Positions 25,126-33,500 of a stretch of DNA of 64,000 bases are shown here, one piece after another; positions within the stretch are counted from its first letter, which is position 1, and every line of letters starts with the position of its first letter. The stretch lies in contig NZ_CP090423.1 of the NCBI RefSeq assembly GCF_023518235.1, forward strand, positions 2,170,001 to 2,234,000, in the 5' to 3' direction. Position numbers and translations under genes: made by a program. Origin of the DNA: Stenotrophomonas maltophilia (lineage in GTDB: Bacteria > Pseudomonadota > Gammaproteobacteria > Xanthomonadales > Xanthomonadaceae). The notes beneath the pieces were generated by a model. The model ran no database searches. It was not told the DNA's origin and worked only from the letters and a program-made list of their open reading frames with translations.

Positions 25126-25884
25126 TTACAGCTCGCGCACCCAGATGTTGCGGTAGCTGACCTTCGAATCGTGCTCCTGCAGATAGAGCGGCGCGCAGGC
25201 ATGGGGCGAGTACGACGGTGCGCCGATGTACTCGGTCTTGCCCGCCAGCACGGTGTCGTCCTGCACCAGCACGCCGTTGTGCAGCACGGTGATGCGCGCG
25301 GGCGAGACGAGCCCGCCGCCCGGCGAGAAGCGCGGGGCCTTCCAGATGATGTCGTAGGCCTGCCACTGCCCCGGCGCCCGTGAGGCATTCACCAACGGCA
25401 GGGCCTGCTTGTAGATCGAGCCGGCCTGGCCGTTGGCGTAGGTCGGGTTGTTGTAGCTGTCGAGCACCTGCAGCTCGTACAGTCCCTGCAGGAAGATGCC
25501 GCTGTTGCCGCGGTTCTGGCCATCGAAGCCCTGGGTTTCGACCGGCGTGCGCCACTCGACATGCAGCTGCACATCGCAGAAGCCCTGCCGGGTGCGGATG
25601 CCCTTGCTGCCCGGCACCACGGTCATCGCGCCGTCGGCGACGGTCCAGGGCACCCGCCCGCCCTGCTCGGACTCCCAGCGCGAAAGATCCTTGCCATCGA
25701 ACAGCACGATCGCGTCGGAAGGCGCGGCGCCCGCCGGCGTGGCCACGATCGCCGGCACGGGTGACCACACTTCGGTCTTCTTCGGATCACGCGCAGGATC
25801 GGCAGCGGCCTGCGCGAACGCAGGTGCAGCGGCGAACACCCCAGCGGCGATCCATAGAGGCTTGATCCTCATGGTGCGTTCCAT
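25126..25884 (-). CDS. Exported DUF1080 protein (3-keto-disaccharide hydrolase family)
   Basis: A 252-residue protein with an N-terminal signal peptide (L-W-I-A-A-G-V-F-A-A-A-P-A-F-A-Q-A) and a concanavalin-like DUF1080 domain, including L-F-D-G-K-D-L-S-R-W near residue 70 and N-S-G-I-F-L-Q-G near 132. The family is now annotated 3-keto-disaccharide hydrolase and often stands beside glycoside 3-dehydrogenases. ATG at 25884 overlaps the stop of the preceding gene (TGATG) and has GGGGGA upstream; ATG at 25872 is an alternative. Last gene of the leftward arm; it faces the cytochrome gene. Confidence 0.87.
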   Translation of the reverse strand: MERTMRIKPLWIAAGVFAAAPAFAQAAADPARDPKKTEVWSPVPAIVATPAGAAPSDAIVLFDGKDLSRWESEQGGRVPWTVADGAMTVVPGSKGIRTRQGFCDVQLHVEWRTPVETQGFDGQNRGNSGIFLQGLYELQVLDSYNNPTYANGQAGSIYKQALPLVNASRAPGQWQAYDIIWKAPRFSPGGGLVSPARITVLHNGVLVQDDTVLAGKTEYIGAPSYSPHACAPLYLQEHDSKVSYRNIWVREL

Positions 25885-26459
25885 CAGCTGGTCCCCCATG
25901 CAGGGGTACCGGGAACATAGGCCAGATCGCCGTCGTAGCGCCCTGGCACGGCAACGTACTGCAGCACCCCGGTCGCACCGACCTTGGAGGTGAAGAAGCC
26001 GAAGATGGCCAACTGCTTGATCATCGTGAAGTAATGCGGCATTGCTTCGCCCTCCTCGGCGGTGCCGGTCTCGGTCACCTCGGCAGGGCGCGCCCCGGCC
26101 TCCGCGTCCAGAACACGCAGCAGTTCGGTGCGGGCCTCCGATGTGAGTGAGACGAAGCGGCCGCCGGCGCGTTTGTCGATGTCAGCCAGCCCGGCGCGGA
26201 ACGTGGCCTGCTGCCGGGCGGTGTAGCAGTCGCTGACGAACGTCGCCATGAATGCGCCGGCGCCGGCGTCCTTCGCCCCTGGCGTCCGGGTCCGCGGCAG
26301 GATGGTCTCGGCGATCTCATCGAGCATGCCGACATCGGCGTCGGAAAAATGGACCTGTGTGGGTGCAGCCGCCCCCTGCCCGTGCACCAGCGCTGGCAAG
26401 CCCACCATCGCCGCTCCGGTGGCGGCCACGATCATCTTCAGCAGTTCGCGCCGATCCAT
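25884..26459 (-). CDS. Tat-exported small subunit of a GMC dehydrogenase (gluconate 2-dehydrogenase subunit 3 family)
   Basis: A 191-residue protein beginning M-D-R-R-E-L-L-K-M-I, a twin-arginine signal (R-R-x-L-L) followed by a hydrophobic stretch. The rest matches the small, cofactor-free subunit that accompanies flavoprotein dehydrogenases and is needed for their export and folding; the dehydrogenase rides with it through the Tat system. The ATG overlaps the stop of the dehydrogenase gene (TGATG), so the two subunits are translated in step. Confidence 0.9.
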   Translation of the reverse strand: MDRRELLKMIVAATGAAMVGLPALVHGQGAAAPTQVHFSDADVGMLDEIAETILPRTRTPGAKDAGAGAFMATFVSDCYTARQQATFRAGLADIDKRAGGRFVSLTSEARTELLRVLDAEAGARPAEVTETGTAEEGEAMPHYFTMIKQLAIFGFFTSKVGATGVLQYVAVPGRYDGDLAYVPGTPAWGTS

Positions 26460-28144
26460 CACAGGTTCCCCGCTTTCAGTTCGCGCACGGCGTGGTCGGC
26501 GGCGCGCGCGGTCAAGGCCATGTAGGTCAGTGAGGGGTTCACGCAGGCGCTGGAGGTCATGCAGGCACCGTCGGTCACGTAGACGTTGGGCGCGTCCCAG
26601 ACCTGGTTGTGCGCGTTCAGTACCGAGCTCTTCCGGTCACGGCCCATGCGTGCGGTTCCCATTTCGTGGATGCCCTTGCCCGGCGCGTAGTCGTTGTCGT
26701 GCATCTTCACGTCCTTGACCCCGGCCGCCTCCAGCATCTCGGCGGCATCGGCAGCCATGTCCTTGCGCATGGCCAGCTCGTTGGCGCGCATGGCAACGTC
26801 CATCGCCAGCACCGGCAGCCCCCACTTATCCTTGCGCTCACGGTCCAGGCGGATGGTGTTGTCGTGGTGCGGCAGCATCTCGCCGAAACCGGTCATGCCG
26901 ATGCGCCAGTCACCGGGCACGGTCAGCGCCTCCTTCAGGTCGGCACCGATGTTCAGTTCGGCGATCTCGCGCGACCAGCCGGTGCGGCTGGCACCGCCCT
27001 GGTAGCCGAACCCACGCAGGTAGCCGCGCTTTTCCGCGGCGATGTTGCGGAAGCGGGGAATGTAGAAACCACAGGGGCGACGCCCGAAGTAGTACTTGTC
27101 CTCGTAGCCCTCGACGCGGCCTGAGGCGCCGGCACCGAAGTGATGGTCCATCACGTTGTGTCCCAGTTCGCCCGAGGAGGAGCCCAGCCCGCCGTCCCAT
27201 ACATCGGTGGCCGAGTTCATCAGCAGCCAGGTCGAGTTGAACGACGACGCATTGAGGAAAATGACCTTGGCGGTGTACTGGTAGGTCTGCCCGGTTTCGG
27301 CGTCGATGACCTCCACGCCGCGCGCGCGCTTGCGGTCCTTGTCGTAGAGCACTTCCTTGACGATCGAGAACGGCCGCAGTGTCAGGTTGCCGGTCTTCAT
27401 CGCCGCCGGCAGCGTCGCCGCCTGCGTCGAGAAGTAGGCACCGAACGGGCAGCCCAGGATGCACTTGTTGCGGTACTGGCAGTTGACGCGGCCCTGCTCG
27501 GGCATCGGCTGGGTGATGTTGGCGGTGCGCGAGTGGATCAGGTGCCGCGTTCCGCCAAACGCCTTCTTGATCCGCGCAGCCACATCCTTCTCGACGATGT
27601 TCAACGGAATCGGCGGCAGGAACTCACCGTCCGGCAGCACATCCAGACCTTCGCGTGTGCCGGCGATACCGGCGAATTTCTCCACATGGTCATACCAGGG
27701 CGCGATGTCGGCATAGCGGATCGGCCAGTCGGTGGCGATGCCGTCCTTGAGGTTCGCTTCGAAATCCAGGTCGGAGAATCGATAGCTCTGGCGGCCCCAC
27801 ATCAGCGAGCGGCCGCCGACGTGGTAGCCGCGGAACCAGTCGAACCGCTTGGTCTCGATATAGGGCGATTCCTGCTCGTTGGCCCACATCCCTTCCAGGT
27901 TCTCGGCCAGGCCGTAGTCGCGCATCAGCACCGGGAAGTCGGCCTTCATCGCCTGCGTTGGCCGGTTGCGATGGGGGAAATCCCATGCCTCCTTCATCGC
28001 ATTGACGTAGTCCTTGACGTGCTCGATGTTGCGCCCGCGTTCGAGCATCAGGACCTTCAGGCCCTTTTCGGTCAGTTCCTTTGCCGCCCAACCGCCACTG
28101 ATTCCCGAGCCAACAACGATGGCGTCGTAGTGATTATCTGCCAT
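26459..28144 (-). CDS. GMC-family dehydrogenase, probable glycoside 3-dehydrogenase large subunit
   Basis: A 561-residue FAD flavoprotein. FAD motif V-G-S-G-I-S-G-G at 11-18; catalytic H493 in H-E-M-G-T-A-R-M-G and N536 in C-V-N-P-S-L. Cysteines C222, C228 and C232 form C-x5-C-x3-C, the spacing of the Fe-S site in FAD-dependent glucose dehydrogenase complexes. It has no signal of its own and is expected to cross the membrane with the Tat-borne small subunit encoded next. With cytochrome c, DUF1080 and Gfo/Idh neighbours, oxidation at C3 of glycosides is the best call; other sugar or gluconate dehydrogenases are possible. Confidence 0.87.
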   Translation of the reverse strand: MADNHYDAIVVGSGISGGWAAKELTEKGLKVLMLERGRNIEHVKDYVNAMKEAWDFPHRNRPTQAMKADFPVLMRDYGLAENLEGMWANEQESPYIETKRFDWFRGYHVGGRSLMWGRQSYRFSDLDFEANLKDGIATDWPIRYADIAPWYDHVEKFAGIAGTREGLDVLPDGEFLPPIPLNIVEKDVAARIKKAFGGTRHLIHSRTANITQPMPEQGRVNCQYRNKCILGCPFGAYFSTQAATLPAAMKTGNLTLRPFSIVKEVLYDKDRKRARGVEVIDAETGQTYQYTAKVIFLNASSFNSTWLLMNSATDVWDGGLGSSSGELGHNVMDHHFGAGASGRVEGYEDKYYFGRRPCGFYIPRFRNIAAEKRGYLRGFGYQGGASRTGWSREIAELNIGADLKEALTVPGDWRIGMTGFGEMLPHHDNTIRLDRERKDKWGLPVLAMDVAMRANELAMRKDMAADAAEMLEAAGVKDVKMHDNDYAPGKGIHEMGTARMGRDRKSSVLNAHNQVWDAPNVYVTDGACMTSSACVNPSLTYMALTARAADHAVRELKAGNL

Positions 28145-28171
28145 GGGTTTCTCACCTGGGTGGATATCGTT

Positions 28172-29068
28172 TCAGACGTCGCAGAGGCGGATCGCCTCGC
28201 GCAATGAGCCAACCGGGTCCGGCGCGGCAGGCATGAATTCCTGGGCCAGATACCCCTCGAAGCCGGTGTCACGGATCGCGCGACAGATGGCCGGATAGTT
28301 GAGTTCCTGCTGGTCACCGATCTCATGCCGGCCCGGCACACCGGCGGTGTGGTAGTGCTTGAAGAATGCGTGGTGCCTGCCGATGGTGGCGATGATGTCG
28401 CCCTCCATGATCTGCATGTGATAGATGTCGTAGAGCAGGCCGAAGTTGTCCGAGCCCAGCCGCTGGCACAACGCCACGCCCCAGGCCGAGTGGTCGCACA
28501 GGTAGTCGCGATGATCGACCCGGGAGTTCAACAACTCCATCACCAGCACCACGCCACGCTTCTCGGCATGCCCGAGGATGCGCTTGAGCCCGGCCTCGGC
28601 AGTGGCGATGCCTTCCTGCGGGTCCATGCCGTTGCGGTTGCCCGAGAAGCAGATGAGATTGCGATAGCCAGCATCGGCCACCAGGTCGATATGCCGCGTG
28701 TAGCGCTCCACCAGTTCATCGTGGAACTGGCGGCCGGCGAAACCCTTGGTCAGGCCCAGCTCCGCGCCATTGCACATCGAGCTGTACACGCCATGGGCTT
28801 TCAGCGTGGGCCAGTCTTCGGGGCCGACCAGATCGATGGCGGCGAAGCCGATGCGCTTCACCGTCTGGCAGAGCTGGGCCACCGACAGCTGCGGGAAGGT
28901 CCAGCGGGCCACGGAGTGCTTCAGGTGGCCCTTCAGCGGTGCATCGGCGGCGAATGCGGGCAGCGCGCCCGCCACCCCCAGGCCGATGCTGCCGGCCACC
29001 GCGAGACGCAGCGCATCACGGCGCGTAAGCCCGGGGGACGGGCTGGGCTTGATCGTAGGGATGGACAT
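28172..29068 (-). CDS. Exported TIM-barrel protein, hydroxypyruvate isomerase-like
   Basis: A 298-residue protein with a twin-arginine signal (L-T-R-R-D-A-L-R-L-A-V-A-G, residues 14-26) and an AP-endonuclease-2-type TIM barrel. Metal-site motifs: V-M-E-L-L-N-S near 150, Y-D-I-Y-H-M-Q near 190, H-Y-H-T-A-G near 216 and A-Q-E-F near 270. It heads the leftward arm and is preceded by operator 2. Tat export means it folds, possibly with metal, before export and works in the periplasm next to the dehydrogenase. GGAAGGTGG precedes the ATG at 29068. Candidate 3-keto-glycoside lyase or isomerase. Confidence 0.83.
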   Translation of the reverse strand: MSIPTIKPSPSPGLTRRDALRLAVAGSIGLGVAGALPAFAADAPLKGHLKHSVARWTFPQLSVAQLCQTVKRIGFAAIDLVGPEDWPTLKAHGVYSSMCNGAELGLTKGFAGRQFHDELVERYTRHIDLVADAGYRNLICFSGNRNGMDPQEGIATAEAGLKRILGHAEKRGVVLVMELLNSRVDHRDYLCDHSAWGVALCQRLGSDNFGLLYDIYHMQIMEGDIIATIGRHHAFFKHYHTAGVPGRHEIGDQQELNYPAICRAIRDTGFEGYLAQEFMPAAPDPVGSLREAIRLCDV

Positions 29069-29117
29069 CCACCTTCCGGCCTCCCAACCGGCATCAAACG
29101 CTGAGGATTTGCCGCAA

Positions 29118-29131
29118 TGCAATCGATTGCA
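29118..29131 (-). promoter_or_regulatory. LacI operator 2 (TGCAATCGATTGCA)
   Basis: Identical 14-bp perfect palindrome to the one at 20450-20463, 50 bases before the start of the leftward arm. It sits immediately after the -10 hexamer, the same geometry as operator 1. Confidence 0.85.
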
Positions 29132-29160
29132 CCATAGGGGAGGAAATTGTCTGTTTGCAA
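29131..29160 (-). promoter_or_regulatory. Sigma-70-like promoter of the leftward arm
   Basis: On the minus strand, TTGCAA (29155-29160) as -35, 18 bases, then TATGGT (29131-29136) as -10, directly followed by operator 2. The spacing is acceptable and the region is AT-richer than its surroundings. Confidence 0.6.
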
Positions 29161-29212
29161 GTCGCAGTGCACGAAAATCGATGCTGCGGGGCACCACTGC
29201 GATGACATCGCG

Positions 29213-29244
29213 GAAAAAGAAAAGCCCCGCATGTGCGGGGCTTT
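29213..29244 (-). terminator. Rho-independent terminator of ssb
   Basis: Perfect 11-bp stem AAAGCCCCGCA / TGCGGGGCTTT with a 2-base loop at 29221-29244, followed on the minus strand by TCTTTTTCC. It stands 27 bases after the ssb stop codon. Confidence 0.85.
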
Positions 29245-29270
29245 CCTTTCTGCTGCAGACGCGCGTTCGA

Positions 29271-29846
29271 TCAGAACGGAATATCGTCGTCAGCGAAGTC
29301 GTCCATCGGCGGCGCCTGCTGCGGCTGCGGGCGCTGGTTGCCGCCCTGGTTGCCGTAGCCACCGCCCTGGTTGCCGCCCTGGTTGCCATAGCCGCCGCCC
29401 TGGCCACCACGCTGGCCGCCACCGCCACCGCCGTACTCCTGGCGCGGGGCCTGCTGGCGCTGCGGGCGATCGCCGCCGTAATTGCCGCCACCGCCACCGC
29501 CGCCACCTTCGCCGCGGCCGCCCAGCATCTGCATTTCATCGGCGACGATATCAGTGGAGTACTTCTCCACGCCGTCCTGGCCGGTGTACTTGTCGTAACG
29601 CAGGCTGCCTTCGACGTAGACCGAGCTGCCCTTGCGCAGGTACTCGCCGGCAATCTCGCCGAGCTTGCCGAAGAACACCACACGGTGCCATTCGGTGCGT
29701 TCCTGCTGGTTGCCATCCTTGTCCTTGCGGACGCTGGTGGTGGCCAGGCTGATGCGGGTGATCGCCATGCCGCTCTGGGTGTACTTCACGTCCGGGTCGT
29801 TGCCGAGGTTGCCGACCAGGATGACCTTGTTGATGCCGCGCGCCAT
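29271..29846 (-). CDS. ssb: Single-stranded DNA-binding protein
   Basis: A 191-residue SSB. The OB fold covers residues 1-110, opening [16 protein letters not shown] linker rich in glycine, glutamine and asparagine, with G-G-N-Q and G-Y-G-N repeats, runs from about 112 to 178. It ends in the acidic tip D-D-D-I-P-F that recruits partner proteins. SSB coats single-stranded DNA in replication, repair and recombination. Length is usual for the family. It has its own terminator and shows no sign of co-transcription with the RTX genes that end 193 bases upstream. Confidence 0.97.
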   Translation of the reverse strand: MARGINKVILVGNLGNDPDVKYTQSGMAITRISLATTSVRKDKDGNQQERTEWHRVVFFGKLGEIAGEYLRKGSSVYVEGSLRYDKYTGQDGVEKYSTDIVADEMQMLGGRGEGGGGGGGGNYGGDRPQRQQAPRQEYGGGGGGQRGGQGGGYGNQGGNQGGGYGNQGGNQRPQPQQAPPMDDFADDDIPF

Positions 29847-30039
29847 AGGTAAGTGATTCCATTGTCCGGGGGCCGGTGCCTGTCATAGCACACAGCCGGA
29901 GTTGCCGATACCCGGCCGCCCATGGGTGGGCACTGCCAGAAAAGGCGCATTCTACCACCCGCCCCGGCAGCACCGAGCACCCTGGCGCCGGCCGCGCCCT
30001 CCGCCCGGGTCGCGGGAAGGCGCTCCGGCAGCTACCTGA
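29847..30039. other. Gap between the RTX operon and ssb
   Basis: 193 bases, GC-rich, no credible open frame. An extended -10-like TGCTATGAC (minus strand, near 29880-29888) lies about 40 bases before ssb and may be its promoter. No clear hairpin with T run marks the end of the RTX operon. Confidence 0.35.
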
Positions 30040-30591
30040 TCAGGCCGCCTGCGACGGCACCCCTCCGAGCGTGACCCTGTCACGGCGCCCGGTCACCGGG
30101 TCGGTGCGATGCATGGACAGGCTGCGCCCGGCAAACGGGCCGGTCAGCAGGTCACCCAGCATGGCTTCGGCCAGGCCGTTGCCGGGCTGCGCAAACGGGG
30201 TGATGAACTCGACCAGCCACAGGCGGTCGCCACTGTTCCACTCCTCCAGTTCCAGCCGCTGTCCCTGCTCCAGCTTGCGCTCGGCGTCCTCGGACAGGCT
30301 GGCCCAGATCGCCACTCCCAACGGCAGCTGCTCCAGCGCCTGCCGGGTGAGTCCGGCAAACACCGGGCTTGCTTCGTCCAGGCCCGGCAACGGTGGCAGG
30401 GTGCCAAACCGGAACACCCGGAACTGCTCCTTCAGTATCGGTGGCATGAACGACCATTCCAGGTCTTTGAGCGGCATCTCCCGGTGCAGCGGCGACTGCG
30501 ACAGCAGCCAGACGATCTGGCCCAGGGCTTCGGCAACGGTGCGCGGGGCGCCTTCGGCCGGGGCCGAAGAGGGGGTCGTGGACGTCATCAT
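30040..30591 (-). CDS. HlyC-type RTX toxin-activating lysine acyltransferase
   Basis: A 183-residue cytoplasmic protein resembling HlyC, which transfers fatty acyl groups from acyl-ACP to lysines of a protoxin. The catalytic histidine motif S-P-L-H is present (H36, HlyC H23). The E-E-W-N-S-G-D-R-L-W region matches HlyC E-D-W-T-S-G-D-R-K-W. HlyC D92 is replaced by E128 here, and about 20-25 extra residues (around 63-90) are inserted. Its start overlaps the RTX gene stop in ATGA, so it is the last gene of the secretion operon, unlike classic hlyCABD where the acyltransferase comes first. Confidence 0.85.
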   Translation of the reverse strand: MMTSTTPSSAPAEGAPRTVAEALGQIVWLLSQSPLHREMPLKDLEWSFMPPILKEQFRVFRFGTLPPLPGLDEASPVFAGLTRQALEQLPLGVAIWASLSEDAERKLEQGQRLELEEWNSGDRLWLVEFITPFAQPGNGLAEAMLGDLLTGPFAGRSLSMHRTDPVTGRRDRVTLGGVPSQAA

Positions 30592-33500
30592 GCTTGCGAG
30601 ATCCTGTAGTCGGGAATGGCGGTCAACAGTTCCAGCGCAGCCGGATCGCGTGCGGCCGTGCTGATGCCCTGTGCGTAGGGCTGGGCGTCGAAGGTGGACA
30701 TCGCTTCAATCATCTGGAACCGCTTCTTCTGTGCCAGCGCCAGATTGTCATGCAACGCCGAGCGTTGTGCCGCCGGGCCGGAAGGAATGTCCTCCTCGAT
30801 GGCCGGGCGTTCGGCGGAACGTGGTGCGGCCTGCAGGCGTTCGGCTGCGGTGGGCGCTGGGGCGGCAAAGCGGTCGCCCGCACCGACCCCTGCCGGCGCC
30901 GCGGTCGGCACCGGCGGGTCGCCGGCCATGGCAACACGCGGATCACCGCCGCGGCGCTTCACCCGTCCGGAGGCAGCGTCACCACTGCCCTGGTCGCGCC
31001 CGTTCCGGCCCGCGCCGGCATTCAGATCCAGCCCATCGCCATCAACATCTTCTTCGCGCTCGCCAAAGGCGAAGAACATGTCCGACAGGGCCGCCTGGCT
31101 GCCATCGGTGCGGGTGTACTGGCCGTTGGCGTAGGTGGTGTTGTCCGGCGAGGTGCCCGGCGTCTGCCCGGTGCGCTGCGCGTCGAGATTGATCGATGCC
31201 ACGCCGGCCTGCTGCAACGTCAGCAGCTCACCGGTCTGGCTGATGCCATCACGGTTGGCATCCCGCCAGACCTGGAACTCGCCGAAGCGCGCATCGCCGG
31301 CATCCAGGCGCCGGTCGCCGTTGCTGTCGTACGCCGCCAGGCCCTCAAGGTCGGAACGCGCCCCTTCCCGATCCATCGTGAAGGAGATCTCGGCGCCGGA
31401 ATCGATCGTGCCGTTGCGGTTGCGGTCAAGCACCAGCAGGCCGTCATGCGGCCCGACCCAGCCGGTCAGGTCGCGCACGCCATCACCGTCCATGTCGAAG
31501 CGGGTGGCGCTCTGGGCCCAACCCACGGTTTCCACGCCGTCGCCGTCCAGATCGAGAACCACAGGGCCGAGGCGAGCGCCGAACTCGTTGACGACGAACT
31601 TGACCGGGTCGCTCCACAGGCCGGCACTGTCCACCGACTGGACGACGATCTCGTACCAGGTGTCGTAGTAGGTCTCCTGGTAATAGCCCGCACCGCTACC
31701 GCGCGGGTCGCCCCAATTGCCTTCATTGACCTGGCGCCGGTTGCCGCGGTTGGCGATACGGGTGGCAATCGTGCCGTTGTAGTAATAGCCGGTGAGGAAC
31801 CCGTCGCCGGAGATTGCACGCGTGGTCGTTCCATAGTCGTAGTAGAACGTCTCGTTGGTGTACGTATCCCAGTACTGCTGGGTCACACTGAGAATCTCCA
31901 CCGCACTGGTGATCACCACGCTGCTGTAGAAATCTTCCTGGTCATTTCCCCAGAGCACGTAGACGAAGTTGCTGTCCTGCGTGTAGACCAGCGTTGGTTT
32001 CTCATTGACGTTCTGTACGTTGATCGTCACCCAGGTGCTGCTGGACGCGCCGGCGCGGTCGGTCACCGTCACCTGGATCTGGTGGCTCTGCGCGCTTTCA
32101 AAGTCCAGCTGCCCGTGCAGCGCGATCTGGCCGGTGGTGGCATTGATGCCGAACAGGTTGCTGGCACCGCCGGTGATGGCGAAACGATGGTCGCGGTTGT
32201 ACCACTGGCTGTCCGGGTCGGACCAGTTGGTGAACTGGAAGACGGTCTGGCCGGCGCCCGGTGCCGATTCGGCCAGCGTCACGCTCTGGCCCCAGGTCGT
32301 GGGCGCCTCGTTGACGTCCTCGATACGCACCGTGATCTCGCGGTTGCCCGACACCAGCGCGCCGTCTGTCGCACGCACCGTGACGTTGTAATACGCCTCC
32401 AGCTGGCCATCGCCATCGCCGTCGATCAGCTGCAGGTACGGCGCCACGGCCTCGAAATCGAAGCTGTTCACGTTGTACTTGAGCTGGTTGCCGGAGATCA
32501 CGAACCAGGCAAACGGGTCGTTGATGATCTGGTACGAGGGCGCGGTTCCGTCCGGATCGGACGAAGACAAGGTCGCCACCACCTGCCCCGACACGCCGGT
32601 GTTCTCGGCGGTGAGCGCCACGTGCTGCACGACATCCGGCGTGCGCGGTGCCTCGTTGACGTTGGACACCCCGACCTGGAACACCTGGTCGCGGGTCGCG
32701 CCGTGGCTGTCGGTCACCCGCACCGTGATTGCATGCGACGTGGCGGCCTCGTAATCCAGCAGCCCCCCATTGGCGACGCTCAGCACGCCGGCCGCGGTGA
32801 TGGCAAAGCGGCCGCCGGCATTGTTGACCAGGGTGAAGGTCAGGCCGTCGGTCGCATCCTGGTCCTGGCCACTGAACTTGCCGACCTCGGTACCGTTGCC
32901 CGAGTTCTCGGCGATGCTGAGCGTACGGTCGGCAGTGATGCCATGAGGCGCGTCGTTGACGTCCTCCAGGCGCACGGTGATGGTGCGCGCACCGGCCGAG
33001 GTCAACCCACCTGATACGGCCTTCACCGACACCGAGTACACCACCTCCTGTCGGCCATCGCTGTCGGCATCGCTCAGCGTCATGCCGGCGGCCTTCAGCG
33101 CCTCGAAGTCCAGCACCAGGCCATCGCGGAACTTGAGCTGGTTGCCGACCAGGGTGAACCAGCCGCGCGAGTCTCCCTCCAGCACATAGCTGTAGCTGCC
33201 ATTGCCGCCGCTGGAGGACAGGTTGGCAATCACCACGCCGCCCAACGCGGCATTTTCGGCAGCGATGGCCACCGGCTGGCTGGAGACGGTCGGTATTGCC
33301 GGGGCTTCATCGACGTTGGTCACCGCCACGGTGAAGGTCTTGTCGCGGGTGAGGCCACCGGCGTCGGTCACGCGCACCACGATCTGATGCGACGTGTTGG
33401 TCTCGTAGTCGAGCAGGCTGGCATTGGCCACCGTCAGCACGCCCGCCGCGGAAATCGCAAAGCGGCCACCGGCATTGTCGGTCAGGCTGAAGGTGAAGCC

